Positions 29,132-37,993 of a stretch of 64,000 bases of DNA are shown piece by piece (position 1 is the stretch's first letter; each line of letters begins with the position of its first letter). The DNA is from Sphingomonas sanguinis (GTDB lineage Bacteria; Pseudomonadota; Alphaproteobacteria; Sphingomonadales; Sphingomonadaceae). The DNA lies in assembly GCF_001476905.1 (NCBI RefSeq), contig NZ_LDTE01000001.1, positions 124,001 through 188,000 on the forward strand. Direction: 5' to 3'. The notes beneath the pieces were generated by a model. The model did not search any database, was not told the origin of the DNA, and saw nothing but the letters and a program-made list of their open reading frames with translations. The position numbers were made by a program, and so were the translations under genes.

Positions 29132-30343
29132 TCAGCCGCGACCCGCACCGGCATGACCAAAGGTCTGCGGGCCGGGGGTCTGCGGGATGGAAAGGAAGGA
29201 CATGCGGCGGTTCTTCATCTCACCGGCATCCTGCGCGCCGTTCGACGGCGTGGGCTCCAGGCTCTGATGCGGCGAGACCTCGATTTCCTCGGGCGACTTT
29301 TCGAGCGCACCCTTGGTCCGATCCCCATGCATCGGGCCGGTATTGTTGACGGGCGGATTACCCTCGCCGACCTTCATCTTGTGCGGATCGCCGCCACCGG
29401 TCATCCGGTCGTGCATCATCACGTCCGACATGCACGGCGTGTTGTCCGCCACGCAGCGGTTGACGACACGATCGAACAAGCCGCCCTGGACGCCGTTGAA
29501 GTACATGGCGGGCACATACTCGCTCGGTTTCTCGACGGTCAGGAAGGCCGCGCGGGTTAGCTGACCCTGCCCCTTGCCCTGTCCGGCCTGCGACGCGCGA
29601 ACCTTGTCCACCCACTGGTCGAAGCCGTTCGACTGCAGCGCGTAGACAGGGAAGTTCATGCCCGAGAAGCCCGCGCCGCTATAGTGCGACGACAGCCCCT
29701 TGAACGTGCCCTCGCGGTTCAGGACCGCGTGCAGCTTCGTCTCCATGCCGGGCATGGTGTAGATCATGCCGGCCATGGCGGGGATGTAGAAGGCGTTCAT
29801 CACCGAGGTGCCGGTCAGGCGGAACTCGACGGGCCGGTCGACCGGCAGGGCCAGTTCGTTGACCGTCGCGATGCCCTGCTCGGGATAGATGAACAGCCAC
29901 TTCCAGTCGAGCGCGACGACCTGAACCTCGAGCGGCTTGACGCCCGCCGCGACCGGCTGCCCAGGTGCGGTCCGCTCGATCGGGCGATAGGGATCGAGCA
30001 GGTGCGTGCTGGTCCACGTCACTGCGCCCAGGCAGATGATGATGAGCAGCGGGGCCGACCAGATCACCAGTTCGAGCATCGTCGAATGGTCGAACTCGGG
30101 ATCATATTCGGCTTCGGTGTTGCTCTTGCGATAGCGCCACGCGAACAGCACCGTCAGCGCCATCACCGGAATGATGATGAGCAGCATCAGGGCCGTCGCG
30201 ATCAGCACCAGATCGCGTTGCTGCACGGCGACGTCACCGGCAGGGTTGAGCACGACCGCGTCGCATCCCCCCAGCATGGCCAGGAGGGGCAAGGCGGCCC
30301 AGCGAAGAGGGCGCAGGCGCGCAAGGCTCGACGAATGAGACAT
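29132..30343 (-). CDS. cyoA: Cytochrome bo3 ubiquinol oxidase subunit II (lipoprotein)
   Basis: A 403-residue subunit II. The leader ends in a lipobox, LLAMLGGC (Cys27), so the N-terminus is lipidated. Two membrane helices follow, then the cupredoxin-like domain with [20 protein letters not shown]. The Cu-A Cys-x3-Cys ligands of cytochrome c oxidases are absent, which fixes the quinol type. The C-terminal ~100 residues hold a Cys-x6-Cys segment (CVADNTPC) and a hydrophilic tail common in alphaproteobacteria. ATG 30343 is chosen over a GTG at 30373. It is the first gene of the minus-strand run cyoABCD-SURF1-regB-regA. Confidence 0.94.
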   Translation of the reverse strand: MSHSSSLARLRPLRWAALPLLAMLGGCDAVVLNPAGDVAVQQRDLVLIATALMLLIIIPVMALTVLFAWRYRKSNTEAEYDPEFDHSTMLELVIWSAPLLIIICLGAVTWTSTHLLDPYRPIERTAPGQPVAAGVKPLEVQVVALDWKWLFIYPEQGIATVNELALPVDRPVEFRLTGTSVMNAFYIPAMAGMIYTMPGMETKLHAVLNREGTFKGLSSHYSGAGFSGMNFPVYALQSNGFDQWVDKVRASQAGQGKGQGQLTRAAFLTVEKPSEYVPAMYFNGVQGGLFDRVVNRCVADNTPCMSDVMMHDRMTGGGDPHKMKVGEGNPPVNNTGPMHGDRTKGALEKSPEEIEVSPHQSLEPTPSNGAQDAGEMKNRRMSFLSIPQTPGPQTFGHAGAGRG

Positions 30344-30381
30344 ATGGAAAGCGCCGCTACGCCTTTGCTGCACCTGCGCAC

Positions 30382-30400
30382 ATTGGACAGTTTGTCCAAT
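30382..30400. promoter_or_regulatory. Palindromic operator candidate between cyoA and the divergent MFS gene
   Basis: ATTGGACA-GTT-TGTCCAAT: perfect 8-bp arms with a 3-base centre, lying 39 bases before the cyoA ATG and 115 before the MFS start. There is no T-run, so it is more likely a dimeric regulator site than a terminator. I cannot name the regulator; it does not match the FNR half-site TTGAT. Confidence 0.5.
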
Positions 30401-30514
30401 CCCCCCCGGCCGCCGAAAGGCGCATAGGCGCAGCAGAATGGCGGTCCTGTGCGGTCTTTTTGCATCGCAACCGGCCCGCCTTAGGTACAGGTAAGAAGTC
30501 AGGACTGGCAGCCG

Positions 30515-31849
30515 ATGAGCGCAGAGTTAACCGCATCGACCTCGACGCCCCTTGAGCGGGACGCGCAGTTGGTCAATGCCCGCGAGCCGCACCATGTCGC
30601 GCCGGGCGATATCGCCATCGGCGTCATTATCGGGCGCACGTCGGAGTTCTTCGACTTCTTCGTATACGCCATCGCTTCGGTGCTGGTATTCCCGTCGCTG
30701 ATCTTTCCCTATGTCGATGCGCTGACCGGCACGCTCTACTCGTTCGCGCTGTTCTCGCTGGCGTTCATCGCCCGGCCCATCGGCACCTTCATCTTCATGG
30801 CGGTCGACCGCAGCCTGGGTCGCGGGGTCAAGCTGACCATCGCGCTGTTCCTGCTCGGTGGCTCGACCATGGCGATCGCCTTCCTGCCCGGCTATGCGCA
30901 GATCGGCACGTCGGCGGCCGTGCTGCTCGGCATCTTCCGCATCATGCAGGGTCTGGCCCTGGGCGGCGCCTGGGACGGCCTGCCCTCGCTGCTGTCGCTG
31001 AACGCCCCGGAGCGTCGTCGCGGCTGGTACGCGATGATCCCGCAGCTGGGCGCGCCGCTGGGCCTGCTGGTCGCCAACGGCCTGTTCGCCTTTTTCCTGA
31101 CGACACTGAGCACCGCCGACTTCCTGGACTGGGGCTGGCGCTATCCGTTCTTCGTGGCCTTCGCGATCAACGTCGTGGCGCTGTTCGCCCGCCTGCGTAT
31201 CGTCGCGACGCCGGAATTCCAGCGCCTGTTCGAGACCCGCGAGCTTCAGCCCGCACCGGTCGGCGAGACGATCCGTGCCGAAGGCCGCACCGTCCTGCTG
31301 GGTGCGTTCGCGCCGCTCGCCAGCTTTGCGATGTTCCACATCGTCACCGTGTTCCCGCTGTCCTGGGTCGTGCTGTTCAACAAGGAACGCCCGCAGGACT
31401 TCATGATGATCGAAATCGTCGGCAGCATCGTCGGCGTTATCGCGATTCTCGCCTCGGGCAAGATCGCCGACCGGGTGGGTCGCCGTACCCTGCTGGGCGC
31501 GTCGGCCGCCGCCATCGCCGCTTATGCGGGCTTCGCGCCGCAGCTGCTGAGCCAGGGCGGCGTGGGCGAGACGATCTATATTGTGCTCGGCTTCCTGCTG
31601 CTCGGCTTGGGCTTCGGCCAGTCGTCGGGCGTCATCAACTCGGGCTTCTCGCCGCTGCGTCGCTATACCGGTGCCGCGATCACCTCGGACCTGGCCTGGC
31701 TGCTGGGTGCGGGTTTCGCGCCGCTGGCCGCGCTGCTGCTGTCGAGCAATTTCGGACTGTTGTCGGTCGGTGTCTATCTGTTGTCGGGTGCTGTCGGCAC
31801 GCTGGCCGCGCTGGGCATCAACAAGGAACTCGCCAAGCGCGCATCGTAA
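30515..31849 (+). CDS. MFS transporter divergent from the cyo operon
   Basis: A 444-residue, 12-helix protein related to MHS-family carriers: helix 1 reads SEFFDFFVYAIASVLVF and helix 4 LQGLALGGAWDGLPSLL-like. The canonical loop after helix 2 (G-x3-DRxGRR) is degenerate here (FMAVDRSLGRGVKLT), though the second-half copy IADRVGRRTLLG is normal. MFS genes of this type sit beside cyoABCD in many proteobacteria (from memory), so a link with oxidase assembly or copper supply is possible but unproven. Its promoter region is shared with cyoA. A terminator follows. Confidence 0.85.
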   Translation: MSAELTASTSTPLERDAQLVNAREPHHVAPGDIAIGVIIGRTSEFFDFFVYAIASVLVFPSLIFPYVDALTGTLYSFALFSLAFIARPIGTFIFMAVDRSLGRGVKLTIALFLLGGSTMAIAFLPGYAQIGTSAAVLLGIFRIMQGLALGGAWDGLPSLLSLNAPERRRGWYAMIPQLGAPLGLLVANGLFAFFLTTLSTADFLDWGWRYPFFVAFAINVVALFARLRIVATPEFQRLFETRELQPAPVGETIRAEGRTVLLGAFAPLASFAMFHIVTVFPLSWVVLFNKERPQDFMMIEIVGSIVGVIAILASGKIADRVGRRTLLGASAAAIAAYAGFAPQLLSQGGVGETIYIVLGFLLLGLGFGQSSGVINSGFSPLRRYTGAAITSDLAWLLGAGFAPLAALLLSSNFGLLSVGVYLLSGAVGTLAALGINKELAKRAS

Positions 31850-31877
31850 CGCGTCTACGCGATTTTAGGAACGAAAT

Positions 31878-31906
31878 GGCCGGCGGGGCGACCCGTCGGC
31901 CGTTTT
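31878..31906 (+). terminator. Terminator of the cyo-linked MFS gene
   Basis: Arms GGCCGGCGGG and CCCGTCGGCC (one mismatch) around a 4-base loop, followed by GTTTTGCTTT. It lies 28 bases after the stop codon. Confidence 0.75.
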
Positions 31907-31968
31907 GCTTTGGGCATGCGCCATCCTACATTCATCCTAGCCGCGTATCAGGCCGGGCAGGAGGCGTT

Positions 31969-32400
31969 ATGAAGACAGGCATAGGACGCAAGGCCGCGAT
32001 GGCCATGGCATTTGCGGGCGGCACGTTTTTCGCAATTGCAGCGGATGCACGGGTTCCGGCAGGAACCTGGGCCAATCCCTCGAACACGGTGCAGGTGCGC
32101 TTCGCGCCCTGTGGTCGCGGACGCGACGCGCAGCTGATGTGCGGCACCGTCGTCTGGGCCAGCGAACAGGCCAAGGCCGATGCGGAGCGAGGCGGTTCGC
32201 CCCGGCTCGTCGGCACGCCCCTGTTCACCGATTTCGAGGAGGAAGAACCCGGCCGCTGGGCGGGAACGGTCTTCATTCCCGATATCGGACGCGAGGTGGA
32301 AGGCACGATCACCCAGATCGACGCCCGCACGCTCGTCGGCGAGGGGTGCCTGTTCGGGCGATTGGGCTGCAAGGAACAGCGCTGGCACCGAGTCAAATAA
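31969..32400 (+). CDS. Exported DUF2147 family protein
   Basis: A 143-residue protein with a signal peptide (AMAMAFAGGTFFAIAADARV). The DUF2147 core follows: GTWANPSNTVQVRFAPCG, then CGTVVWAS, and a C-terminal beta part ending RLGCKEQRWHRVK. The four conserved Cys probably pair. The family is lipocalin-like and its function is unknown. ATG 31969 has a near-perfect AGGAGG 8 bases upstream; an upstream open frame starts inside the MFS terminator and is not used. Confidence 0.82.
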   Translation: MKTGIGRKAAMAMAFAGGTFFAIAADARVPAGTWANPSNTVQVRFAPCGRGRDAQLMCGTVVWASEQAKADAERGGSPRLVGTPLFTDFEEEEPGRWAGTVFIPDIGREVEGTITQIDARTLVGEGCLFGRLGCKEQRWHRVK

Positions 32401-32464
32401 CGCCGCGCCATGGAACCGCCGCGCGTTTGCGGCGTCCCCGACGCGGTAACAGGAAAGGGCAGAT

Positions 32465-32737
32465 ATGGCTGACGATACGCTGACAGTGGTTGCGGGCACG
32501 ATCGAGGACAATGTGTCCGACCGGCAGGTCGAATTCGTCGGGGAATTGGACGGCGAGGAATATCAGTTCGCGGCCCAGTACGACCTTCTCGAAGCGTTGA
32601 GCGGCGACGTGCCGGATGGCGACGCCGTGGAACTGTTCGAGCGCTATTGCGACGACATTTTGGAAGCGGCCCAGACCGCGCTCGCCCGGGACATGACCCA
32701 GTCGCTGGTCGTCGTCAGCGAGAACGATCTCGACTGA
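32465..32737 (+). CDS. Small acidic conserved hypothetical protein
   Basis: A 90-residue, strongly acidic soluble protein. Beta-hairpin-like RQVEFVGELDGEEYQFAAQY is followed by a helix (DAVELFERYCDDILEAAQTA) and a final strand (SLVVVSENDLD). The pattern recalls DUF1488-type domains, but I would not assign it. AAAGGGC lies 8 bases before the ATG. It follows the DUF2147 gene by 64 bases and converges with a hybrid kinase. Confidence 0.68.
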   Translation: MADDTLTVVAGTIEDNVSDRQVEFVGELDGEEYQFAAQYDLLEALSGDVPDGDAVELFERYCDDILEAAQTALARDMTQSLVVVSENDLD

Positions 32738-32752
32738 TCGTCCCAGCCAGGA

Positions 32753-34801
32753 TCACTGGTCGAACAGCCGGTCCATCTGCTGCGCGAGCTCCGCCAAAGT
32801 GTAGGGTTTGCGCAGCAGGGCAAAGCCATGGCTGCCCTCATCCGCGATGACCTGGCTATAGCCGCTGGTCAGCAGGATGCGGAGTTCGGGATAAAGGCGG
32901 CTGATCTCATGCGCGAAATCGATGCCCGACTGGCCGGGCATCATGACGTCGGAGAATACGAGGTCGAACCGATCCGCGCCGGTCTTCAACTCCTCCATCG
33001 CGGCGGCCGCGTTGGTCGTCGTGACGGTATGAGATCCCAGCGTCTGTAGCGCCTCGACCGCGAACTGACCGACTTCGATATTGTCCTCGACCACGAGGAC
33101 GCGGTGCTCGGCGCGCTTGTGGCCTGTCGCCATCGCCACGCGCCCTTCACTGACCGGCAGGCCGTCCACCTGCGGCAAAAGGAGAGTGAAGGTCGCCCCC
33201 TCGCCCGGCTCGCTGACGACATGGACGTCGCCACCCGACTGGCGCGCAAAGCCGAACACCTGGCTGAGGCCCAAGCCGGTGCCCGCCCCCAGCCGCTTGG
33301 TGGTGAAGAAGGGCTCGAAAATCTGGTCGAGACGTTCGGGCGGAATACCTTCGCCGGTATCGGTTATCGCAATCCGTACCTGACGCTCGCTCACTGCTTC
33401 GGCCTCGGACTTCACCCGAATGGTCAGCCGCCCCTGCCCCGCCATCGCGTCCCGCGCATTGACCGCCATGTTGACGATCGCGGTATCGAGCTGGCTGCGG
33501 TCGACATGCGCGCGACAGGGCACCTCCGGCAGATCGACGTCCAGCTCTATGCCCGGACCACACAGGGTCGTGATCATATCGACCAGCGATGTTATGCTGT
33601 CCCCGACATCGACGATCTCTGGGGTCAGCGGCTGGCGGCGCGCGAAGGCGAGCAATTGCGCCGTCAGCTTGGCGGCGCGATCGGCGGCGTCAGCGATGGC
33701 GTCGATCTGGCGCTGGCGACGCTCAGCCGGGAATTCGGCGCGGCGGAGCAGGTCGATCGAACCGCGAATGACGGTGAGCAGGTTGTTGAAGTCATGCGCG
33801 ACACTGCCCGTCAACTGGCCGATCGCCTCCAACTTCTGTGCCTGGCGCAGCTGTTCCTCGGTGGCGCGCAACGCCTCCTCGGCAGCCTTTTGCTGGGTGA
33901 TGTGACGACCGACCGAAAAGACTTCGAATTCGCTGGAGGCGCCGACCCAGGCGATCCATTCGTCATGGCCCTCGGCATGGTGCATCCTGAGTTCGATCCG
34001 CGGGACGCCCCCTTCCAGTGAAGTGCGCAGCGCGGCTCGCGCCCCCTCCCGATCGTCGGCGTGAATGAAATCCATCACCGACCGGCCGATCAGGTCGGTC
34101 GCCTCATAGCCCAGCAAAACCCGCCACGCCGGGTTGATCCGGCGGATCGTCCCTTCGGGATCGATCACGGTCAGCAGGTCCGGCGACACGTCCCACATCC
34201 GGTCGCGCTCGGCAGTCCGTTCGATGATCCGCTGTTCCAGCGTGACGTTCAGCCCGCGCAACTCCTCCAGCGCTTGCGACAATTGCGCCTGGCTCTCACG
34301 CAGGGCGGCATCGGCATGGACGCGTGCGGTCGTCTCGTTGGTGAAGATGAACAGTCCGGCGACCTTGCCTTCGCCGTCCAGCACGCGCGAATACGAGAAG
34401 GACCAGAAAGTATGCGCCTCGCCCCGGTCGGTATCGAGCTTCCAGGGCAGATCGACGAAGCGCTGGGTCCGGCCCGCCAGCGCATCGTCGATGATCGGCC
34501 GCGCCTGTTCCAGCGCATCGGCCCATACCTCGTCGAAGCGCGCCCCCATCGCCCAGGACAGGCGCGGGCCCAGCAGCGGAAAATACGTCTCGTTGAAGAA
34601 GAAATGAAGGTCCGGCCCCCAGGCCAGGATCATCGATTCGGGCGAGTTGAGCACGAGGCTCAAAGGAATGCGGAAGGATTCGGGCCAATCCTGCGGCGGC
34701 CCCATCGGGTGCCCAGTCCAATCCCGTGCGAGGATCAGTCGTGTCGCCTCCCCTCCACCTTCCAGAAAGGCCAGCTTCGGATCGGAGGAGACGACACTCA
34801 T
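32753..34801 (-). CDS. Hybrid PAS sensor histidine kinase with C-terminal receiver
   Basis: A 682-residue soluble kinase. Residues ~20-165 form a divergent PAS domain with the block SPESMILAWGPDLHFFFNET, followed by a coiled coil. A second PAS occupies ~200-315 (SPDLLTVIDPEGTIRRINPA). The HisKA H-box is LTGSVAHDFNNLLTVIRGSI, the ATPase shows TGLGLSQVFGFARQSGG, and the receiver (~565-680) has LVFSDVMMPGQSG and LLRKPYTL. There are no membrane helices, so a cytoplasmic signal is sensed. The first PAS is a paralogue of that in the kinase at 48127. It sits 39 bases downstream of the GH15 gene on the same strand. Confidence 0.92.
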   Translation of the reverse strand: MSVVSSDPKLAFLEGGGEATRLILARDWTGHPMGPPQDWPESFRIPLSLVLNSPESMILAWGPDLHFFFNETYFPLLGPRLSWAMGARFDEVWADALEQARPIIDDALAGRTQRFVDLPWKLDTDRGEAHTFWSFSYSRVLDGEGKVAGLFIFTNETTARVHADAALRESQAQLSQALEELRGLNVTLEQRIIERTAERDRMWDVSPDLLTVIDPEGTIRRINPAWRVLLGYEATDLIGRSVMDFIHADDREGARAALRTSLEGGVPRIELRMHHAEGHDEWIAWVGASSEFEVFSVGRHITQQKAAEEALRATEEQLRQAQKLEAIGQLTGSVAHDFNNLLTVIRGSIDLLRRAEFPAERRQRQIDAIADAADRAAKLTAQLLAFARRQPLTPEIVDVGDSITSLVDMITTLCGPGIELDVDLPEVPCRAHVDRSQLDTAIVNMAVNARDAMAGQGRLTIRVKSEAEAVSERQVRIAITDTGEGIPPERLDQIFEPFFTTKRLGAGTGLGLSQVFGFARQSGGDVHVVSEPGEGATFTLLLPQVDGLPVSEGRVAMATGHKRAEHRVLVVEDNIEVGQFAVEALQTLGSHTVTTTNAAAAMEELKTGADRFDLVFSDVMMPGQSGIDFAHEISRLYPELRILLTSGYSQVIADEGSHGFALLRKPYTLAELAQQMDRLFDQ

Positions 34802-34840
34802 TGAGGCGCTGCTAGCAAGTTGTACGTGGCTCCGCCACCG

Positions 34841-36646
34841 TCACAATTCCTCGCCCGCCAATGTCGCCGCTGCCTGGATGACGGCCAAATGGGTCAGTCC
34901 CTGTGGCATGTTGCCCAGATAATGGCCGGTCTTCGGATCAATCATCTCGGCGTAAAGCCCCGCGCCCCGGCTATCGAGCACCTCGGTCGCCGCGTCAAAG
35001 GCGGCCTGCGCGGCCTCGGTCTGGCCGAGGATTGCACGCGCCTCGATCATCCAGAAGGTACAGGCGAGAAAACAGCCTTCCTCCTTATGCACGCCCGAAT
35101 AGCGATAGTGGAAGGCCCCCGCCGCCAATTCCCGGTCGAGCGCGTCGAGGGTGCGGGCCAACCGGTCCTGCCCATCGAAGCGAAAGCGCACCGCCAGCGC
35201 CAGGCTGGCGTCCAGAGAGTCGCTGTCGGGGTGCATCAGATAGGCACCGCGCGCCTCCGACCAGCAATGCTCGCCGATCCACGCCTCGATCCGATCGCGT
35301 TCGCGCGCCCAGCGGTCGCGGCAGGTCGTCGGGATCTGCCCCTCATCGGCCAGTTCGACCGCCCGCGCCAGCGCCTGCCAGCAACTGATCTTCGACATGG
35401 TGTAATGACGTTCCTCGGGTAGCTCCCAGATGCCCGCATCGGGTTGCCGCCACCGATCGGCGCAGTCGTCCGCCAAGTGCGACAGCGTCTCCGCGCTGGA
35501 GGTGTCGAGGAAGTTGCCACAGGCGACGAAGCGGCTCGCCGTCTCGAAGATGTCGCCATAGATGCCGTGCTGGTGCTGGCCGCCCGCCAGATTACCGACA
35601 CGGACCGGCCGGGACCCGCGATAGCCACCGACAGCGATTTCCTGCTCCTCGGGCACGGGCTGGCCGTTCAGCGTGTAGCAGACCTGCGGCATGCCCTCCC
35701 CCAACCGCTTGAGCAGCCAGGTGAAGGCCGCTTTCGCCTCGGCATGGGCACCGATGCGCAGGAACGCCTTGATCGTATAGCCGGCATCGCGAACCCAGGC
35801 GTAGCGATAGTCGTAATTCTTCTCGCCGCCGATCCCCTCGGGCAGGGATGTGGTCGCCGCCGCCGTGATCGCCCCGGTCGGGGAGTAGAGCAGCAGCTTC
35901 AACGCCAGCGCGCTGCGCAGGATACGGTCGCGGTGAAGTTCGGGCACCTTTAGCCCGCTGGTCCATTGCCGCCACTCATCGTCCGACAGGTCAATCCGCG
36001 CGTCGATCTGCTCGATATCCTGGCAGACCAGCGGTTCGTCCTCGCCCGCGATGATCGCGATGCGCGCGCGGTCGCCCGGCCCCACCGACGCCGTGCCGGT
36101 GACCAGCCCATCCTCGACATGATCGATGGTCACATGCGCACAGTGACGGAACACGCCCAGCACGCTGTCGACATGAAAGACATTATGCCCGCCCGCCGGT
36201 GCGAAATAGGGGCTGACCGTGTCCGCCCGGCGGCTGAACCGCAGGGTGATGGCGAAGCGGACGAACCCGTCGAGCCCCTCCACCCGGCGCGCCAGCTCTG
36301 CCCAGGGAAGCCGCCCGGCCGGGCCGCTGTTAAGGGACTCGACCAGCTTCGCCCGGCCGCTGGCGGTGGTGAAGATCGTCTCCAGTACGTTGCTGTGGGT
36401 GCGATAGCGCCGCTCGACGGTGAAGGGCTCGACCGGCGTGATCGCGAAGGTCCCGCCCCGTTCCCCATCCAGCAGCCGGTCGAACAGCGGCGCGGAATCC
36501 ATGTTGGGTACGCACCACCAGTCTATTGTCCCGTCCGCCCCGCTCAGCGCGACACTACGCCCGTCCCCCAGCGCGGCATAGTTTTCGAGGTCGAGAAATC
36601 CTTCGGCATCGCGCAGCGGATCGGCATGCTGGTCGGGAAGAGACAC
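34841..36646 (-). CDS. Glycoside hydrolase family 15 protein (glucoamylase or trehalase)
   Basis: A 601-residue GH15 enzyme, without a signal peptide. The N-terminal super-sandwich domain begins ENYAALGDGRSVALSGADG, then IDWWCVPNMDSAPLFDRLLD. The (alpha/alpha)6 barrel carries TSLPEGIGGEKNYDYRYAWV (the general-acid region) and VHKEEGCFLACTFWMIEA near the end. GH15 includes glucoamylases and intracellular trehalases. A nearby treY/treZ pathway makes trehalase a fair option, but the residues seen do not separate the two. It is probably co-transcribed with the downstream hybrid kinase and is divergent from the oxidoreductase. Confidence 0.87.
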   Translation of the reverse strand: MSLPDQHADPLRDAEGFLDLENYAALGDGRSVALSGADGTIDWWCVPNMDSAPLFDRLLDGERGGTFAITPVEPFTVERRYRTHSNVLETIFTTASGRAKLVESLNSGPAGRLPWAELARRVEGLDGFVRFAITLRFSRRADTVSPYFAPAGGHNVFHVDSVLGVFRHCAHVTIDHVEDGLVTGTASVGPGDRARIAIIAGEDEPLVCQDIEQIDARIDLSDDEWRQWTSGLKVPELHRDRILRSALALKLLLYSPTGAITAAATTSLPEGIGGEKNYDYRYAWVRDAGYTIKAFLRIGAHAEAKAAFTWLLKRLGEGMPQVCYTLNGQPVPEEQEIAVGGYRGSRPVRVGNLAGGQHQHGIYGDIFETASRFVACGNFLDTSSAETLSHLADDCADRWRQPDAGIWELPEERHYTMSKISCWQALARAVELADEGQIPTTCRDRWARERDRIEAWIGEHCWSEARGAYLMHPDSDSLDASLALAVRFRFDGQDRLARTLDALDRELAAGAFHYRYSGVHKEEGCFLACTFWMIEARAILGQTEAAQAAFDAATEVLDSRGAGLYAEMIDPKTGHYLGNMPQGLTHLAVIQAAATLAGEEL

Positions 36647-36712
36647 GGTGGCAAGCGCTCCACTGATACAGGTTAGGCGGCTGAAAACTCGCCAGACCCG
36701 TTAAATCTCCGT

Positions 36713-36737
36713 GGGACCTTCGTCGGATTGGCGCGTT
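36713..36737 (+). promoter_or_regulatory. Weak EcfG-like promoter candidate
   Basis: GGGAC, 16 bases, CGTT: one mismatch in the -35 element. It lies 34 bases before the Gfo/Idh/MocA ATG. Confidence 0.25.
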
Positions 36738-36770
36738 GCAGCATCCGTTACGTCATTTGGGAGCATCGCC

Positions 36771-37904
36771 ATGAGCCTGGCATCGGCATTCGGTTTCGGC
36801 ACGAAGAAGGTCCGCTACGCAGTCGTAGGGGCGGGCGACATCACCCAGTCGGCCATGCTGCCCGGCATCGAGCATACCGGCAATTCGGAGCTGACCGCGA
36901 TCGTTACCGGCGACGCCGAGAAGGGACGTCTGCTCGCCAAGAAATATGGCGTCGAGCATGTCTATTCCTATGATGAGTTCGACAAGCTGCTGACCGCGAA
37001 TGTCTGCGACGCCATCTATCTCGGCACCCCCAATTGGCGACATGCCGAATTCGCCATTCCGGCGCTGGACGCGGGCATCCATGTACTGTGCGAAAAGCCG
37101 CTAGAGGTCTCCAGCGAGAAGGCCCGCGCCATTCAGGATGCCGAGCGCCGCTCCACCGCCAAGCTGATGACGGCCTATCGTCTGCACTTCGAGCCGGGCA
37201 CGCTGGCGGCGATCGAGAAGATCAGGAACGGCGAATTGGGTGAACTGGTCGGCTTCACATCCTGCTTCGGGCAGAAACTGGACCCCGATAATCACCGTGC
37301 CAAGCACGGGCTAGAAGCCGGGCCGCTCTTCGACATGGCGCCCTACCCCATCAACGCCATCCGCTATCTGTTCGGGGCGGAGCCGGTCGCGGTCGAAAGT
37401 GCCGTCGCCACGCGCCAGCCGAGCGCTGGCCTGGGCGACCTCGACGATACCTTCGCCGTCGTCCTGCGGATGCCGGGCGACAAGCTGGCGAGCTTCACGG
37501 TCAGCTATGCGATGAACAATATCGACAGCCTGATCGTGGCGGGCATGAAGGGCTCGATTCATATGAGCCCGGCCTATGGTTTCCAGTCGGGGATCGAGCA
37601 TGACGTCACGATCGGCGACAAGCAGAGCCATGAGGCGTTCAAGCATACCGACCAGTTCGGCGGCGAAATGCGCTATTTCTCCGACTGCATCCTGAATGAC
37701 CGAGATCCCGAGCCCGATGTCGAGGAAGGTCTGTCCGATCTGCGTGTGATCGAGGGGATCGTAAAGGTGATGGAGACGGGCAGCCGCGTCGAACTGCCGC
37801 CCTTCACCCGCACCCGCCGCATCGATCCGGCCAGCCAGCGCCAGACCCTGTCTGCGGTCCGAGCCCCCGAACAGGTCAAGGCGAAATCGCCCACCGGGAA
37901 TTGA
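36771..37904 (+). CDS. Gfo/Idh/MocA family NAD(P)-dependent oxidoreductase
   Basis: A 377-residue dehydrogenase. The Rossmann motif is YAVVGAGDITQSAMLPGIE. The conserved HVLCEKPLEVSS supplies the Lys that positions the substrate, and the C-terminal domain starts near GELVGFTSCFGQ. Members oxidise or reduce sugars, inositols and sugar acids. The neighbouring glucan/trehalose genes suggest a sugar substrate, which is inference. There is no Tat leader. ATG 36771 follows GGGAG by 9 bases; an in-frame start at 36711 lacks a site. Divergent from the GH15 gene. Confidence 0.88.
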   Translation: MSLASAFGFGTKKVRYAVVGAGDITQSAMLPGIEHTGNSELTAIVTGDAEKGRLLAKKYGVEHVYSYDEFDKLLTANVCDAIYLGTPNWRHAEFAIPALDAGIHVLCEKPLEVSSEKARAIQDAERRSTAKLMTAYRLHFEPGTLAAIEKIRNGELGELVGFTSCFGQKLDPDNHRAKHGLEAGPLFDMAPYPINAIRYLFGAEPVAVESAVATRQPSAGLGDLDDTFAVVLRMPGDKLASFTVSYAMNNIDSLIVAGMKGSIHMSPAYGFQSGIEHDVTIGDKQSHEAFKHTDQFGGEMRYFSDCILNDRDPEPDVEEGLSDLRVIEGIVKVMETGSRVELPPFTRTRRIDPASQRQTLSAVRAPEQVKAKSPTGN

Positions 37905-37916
37905 TGCGCATCAACG

Positions 37917-37950
37917 CGATTATGGGGGAGCATAATCTCTCCCATAATCG
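37917..37950. promoter_or_regulatory. Long inverted repeat upstream of the DUF2934 gene
   Basis: Arms CGATTATGGG and CCCATAATCG (10 bp, perfect) with a 14-base centre that pairs further (GGAG with CTCT in part). It lies 12 bases after the oxidoreductase stop and 43 before the DUF2934 start. Without a T-run it could be an operator or an mRNA hairpin; a terminator role is possible but weak. Confidence 0.5.
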
Positions 37951-37993
37951 TTACGCTGGCGATGACAGTTGATGTCACGGCAGGGAGTCGACG

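Noticed and set aside
31876..31968. An upstream extension of the DUF2147 protein
   Set aside because: It would start inside the terminator of the MFS gene, and a near-perfect AGGAGG marks the internal ATG, which also begins a proper signal peptide.
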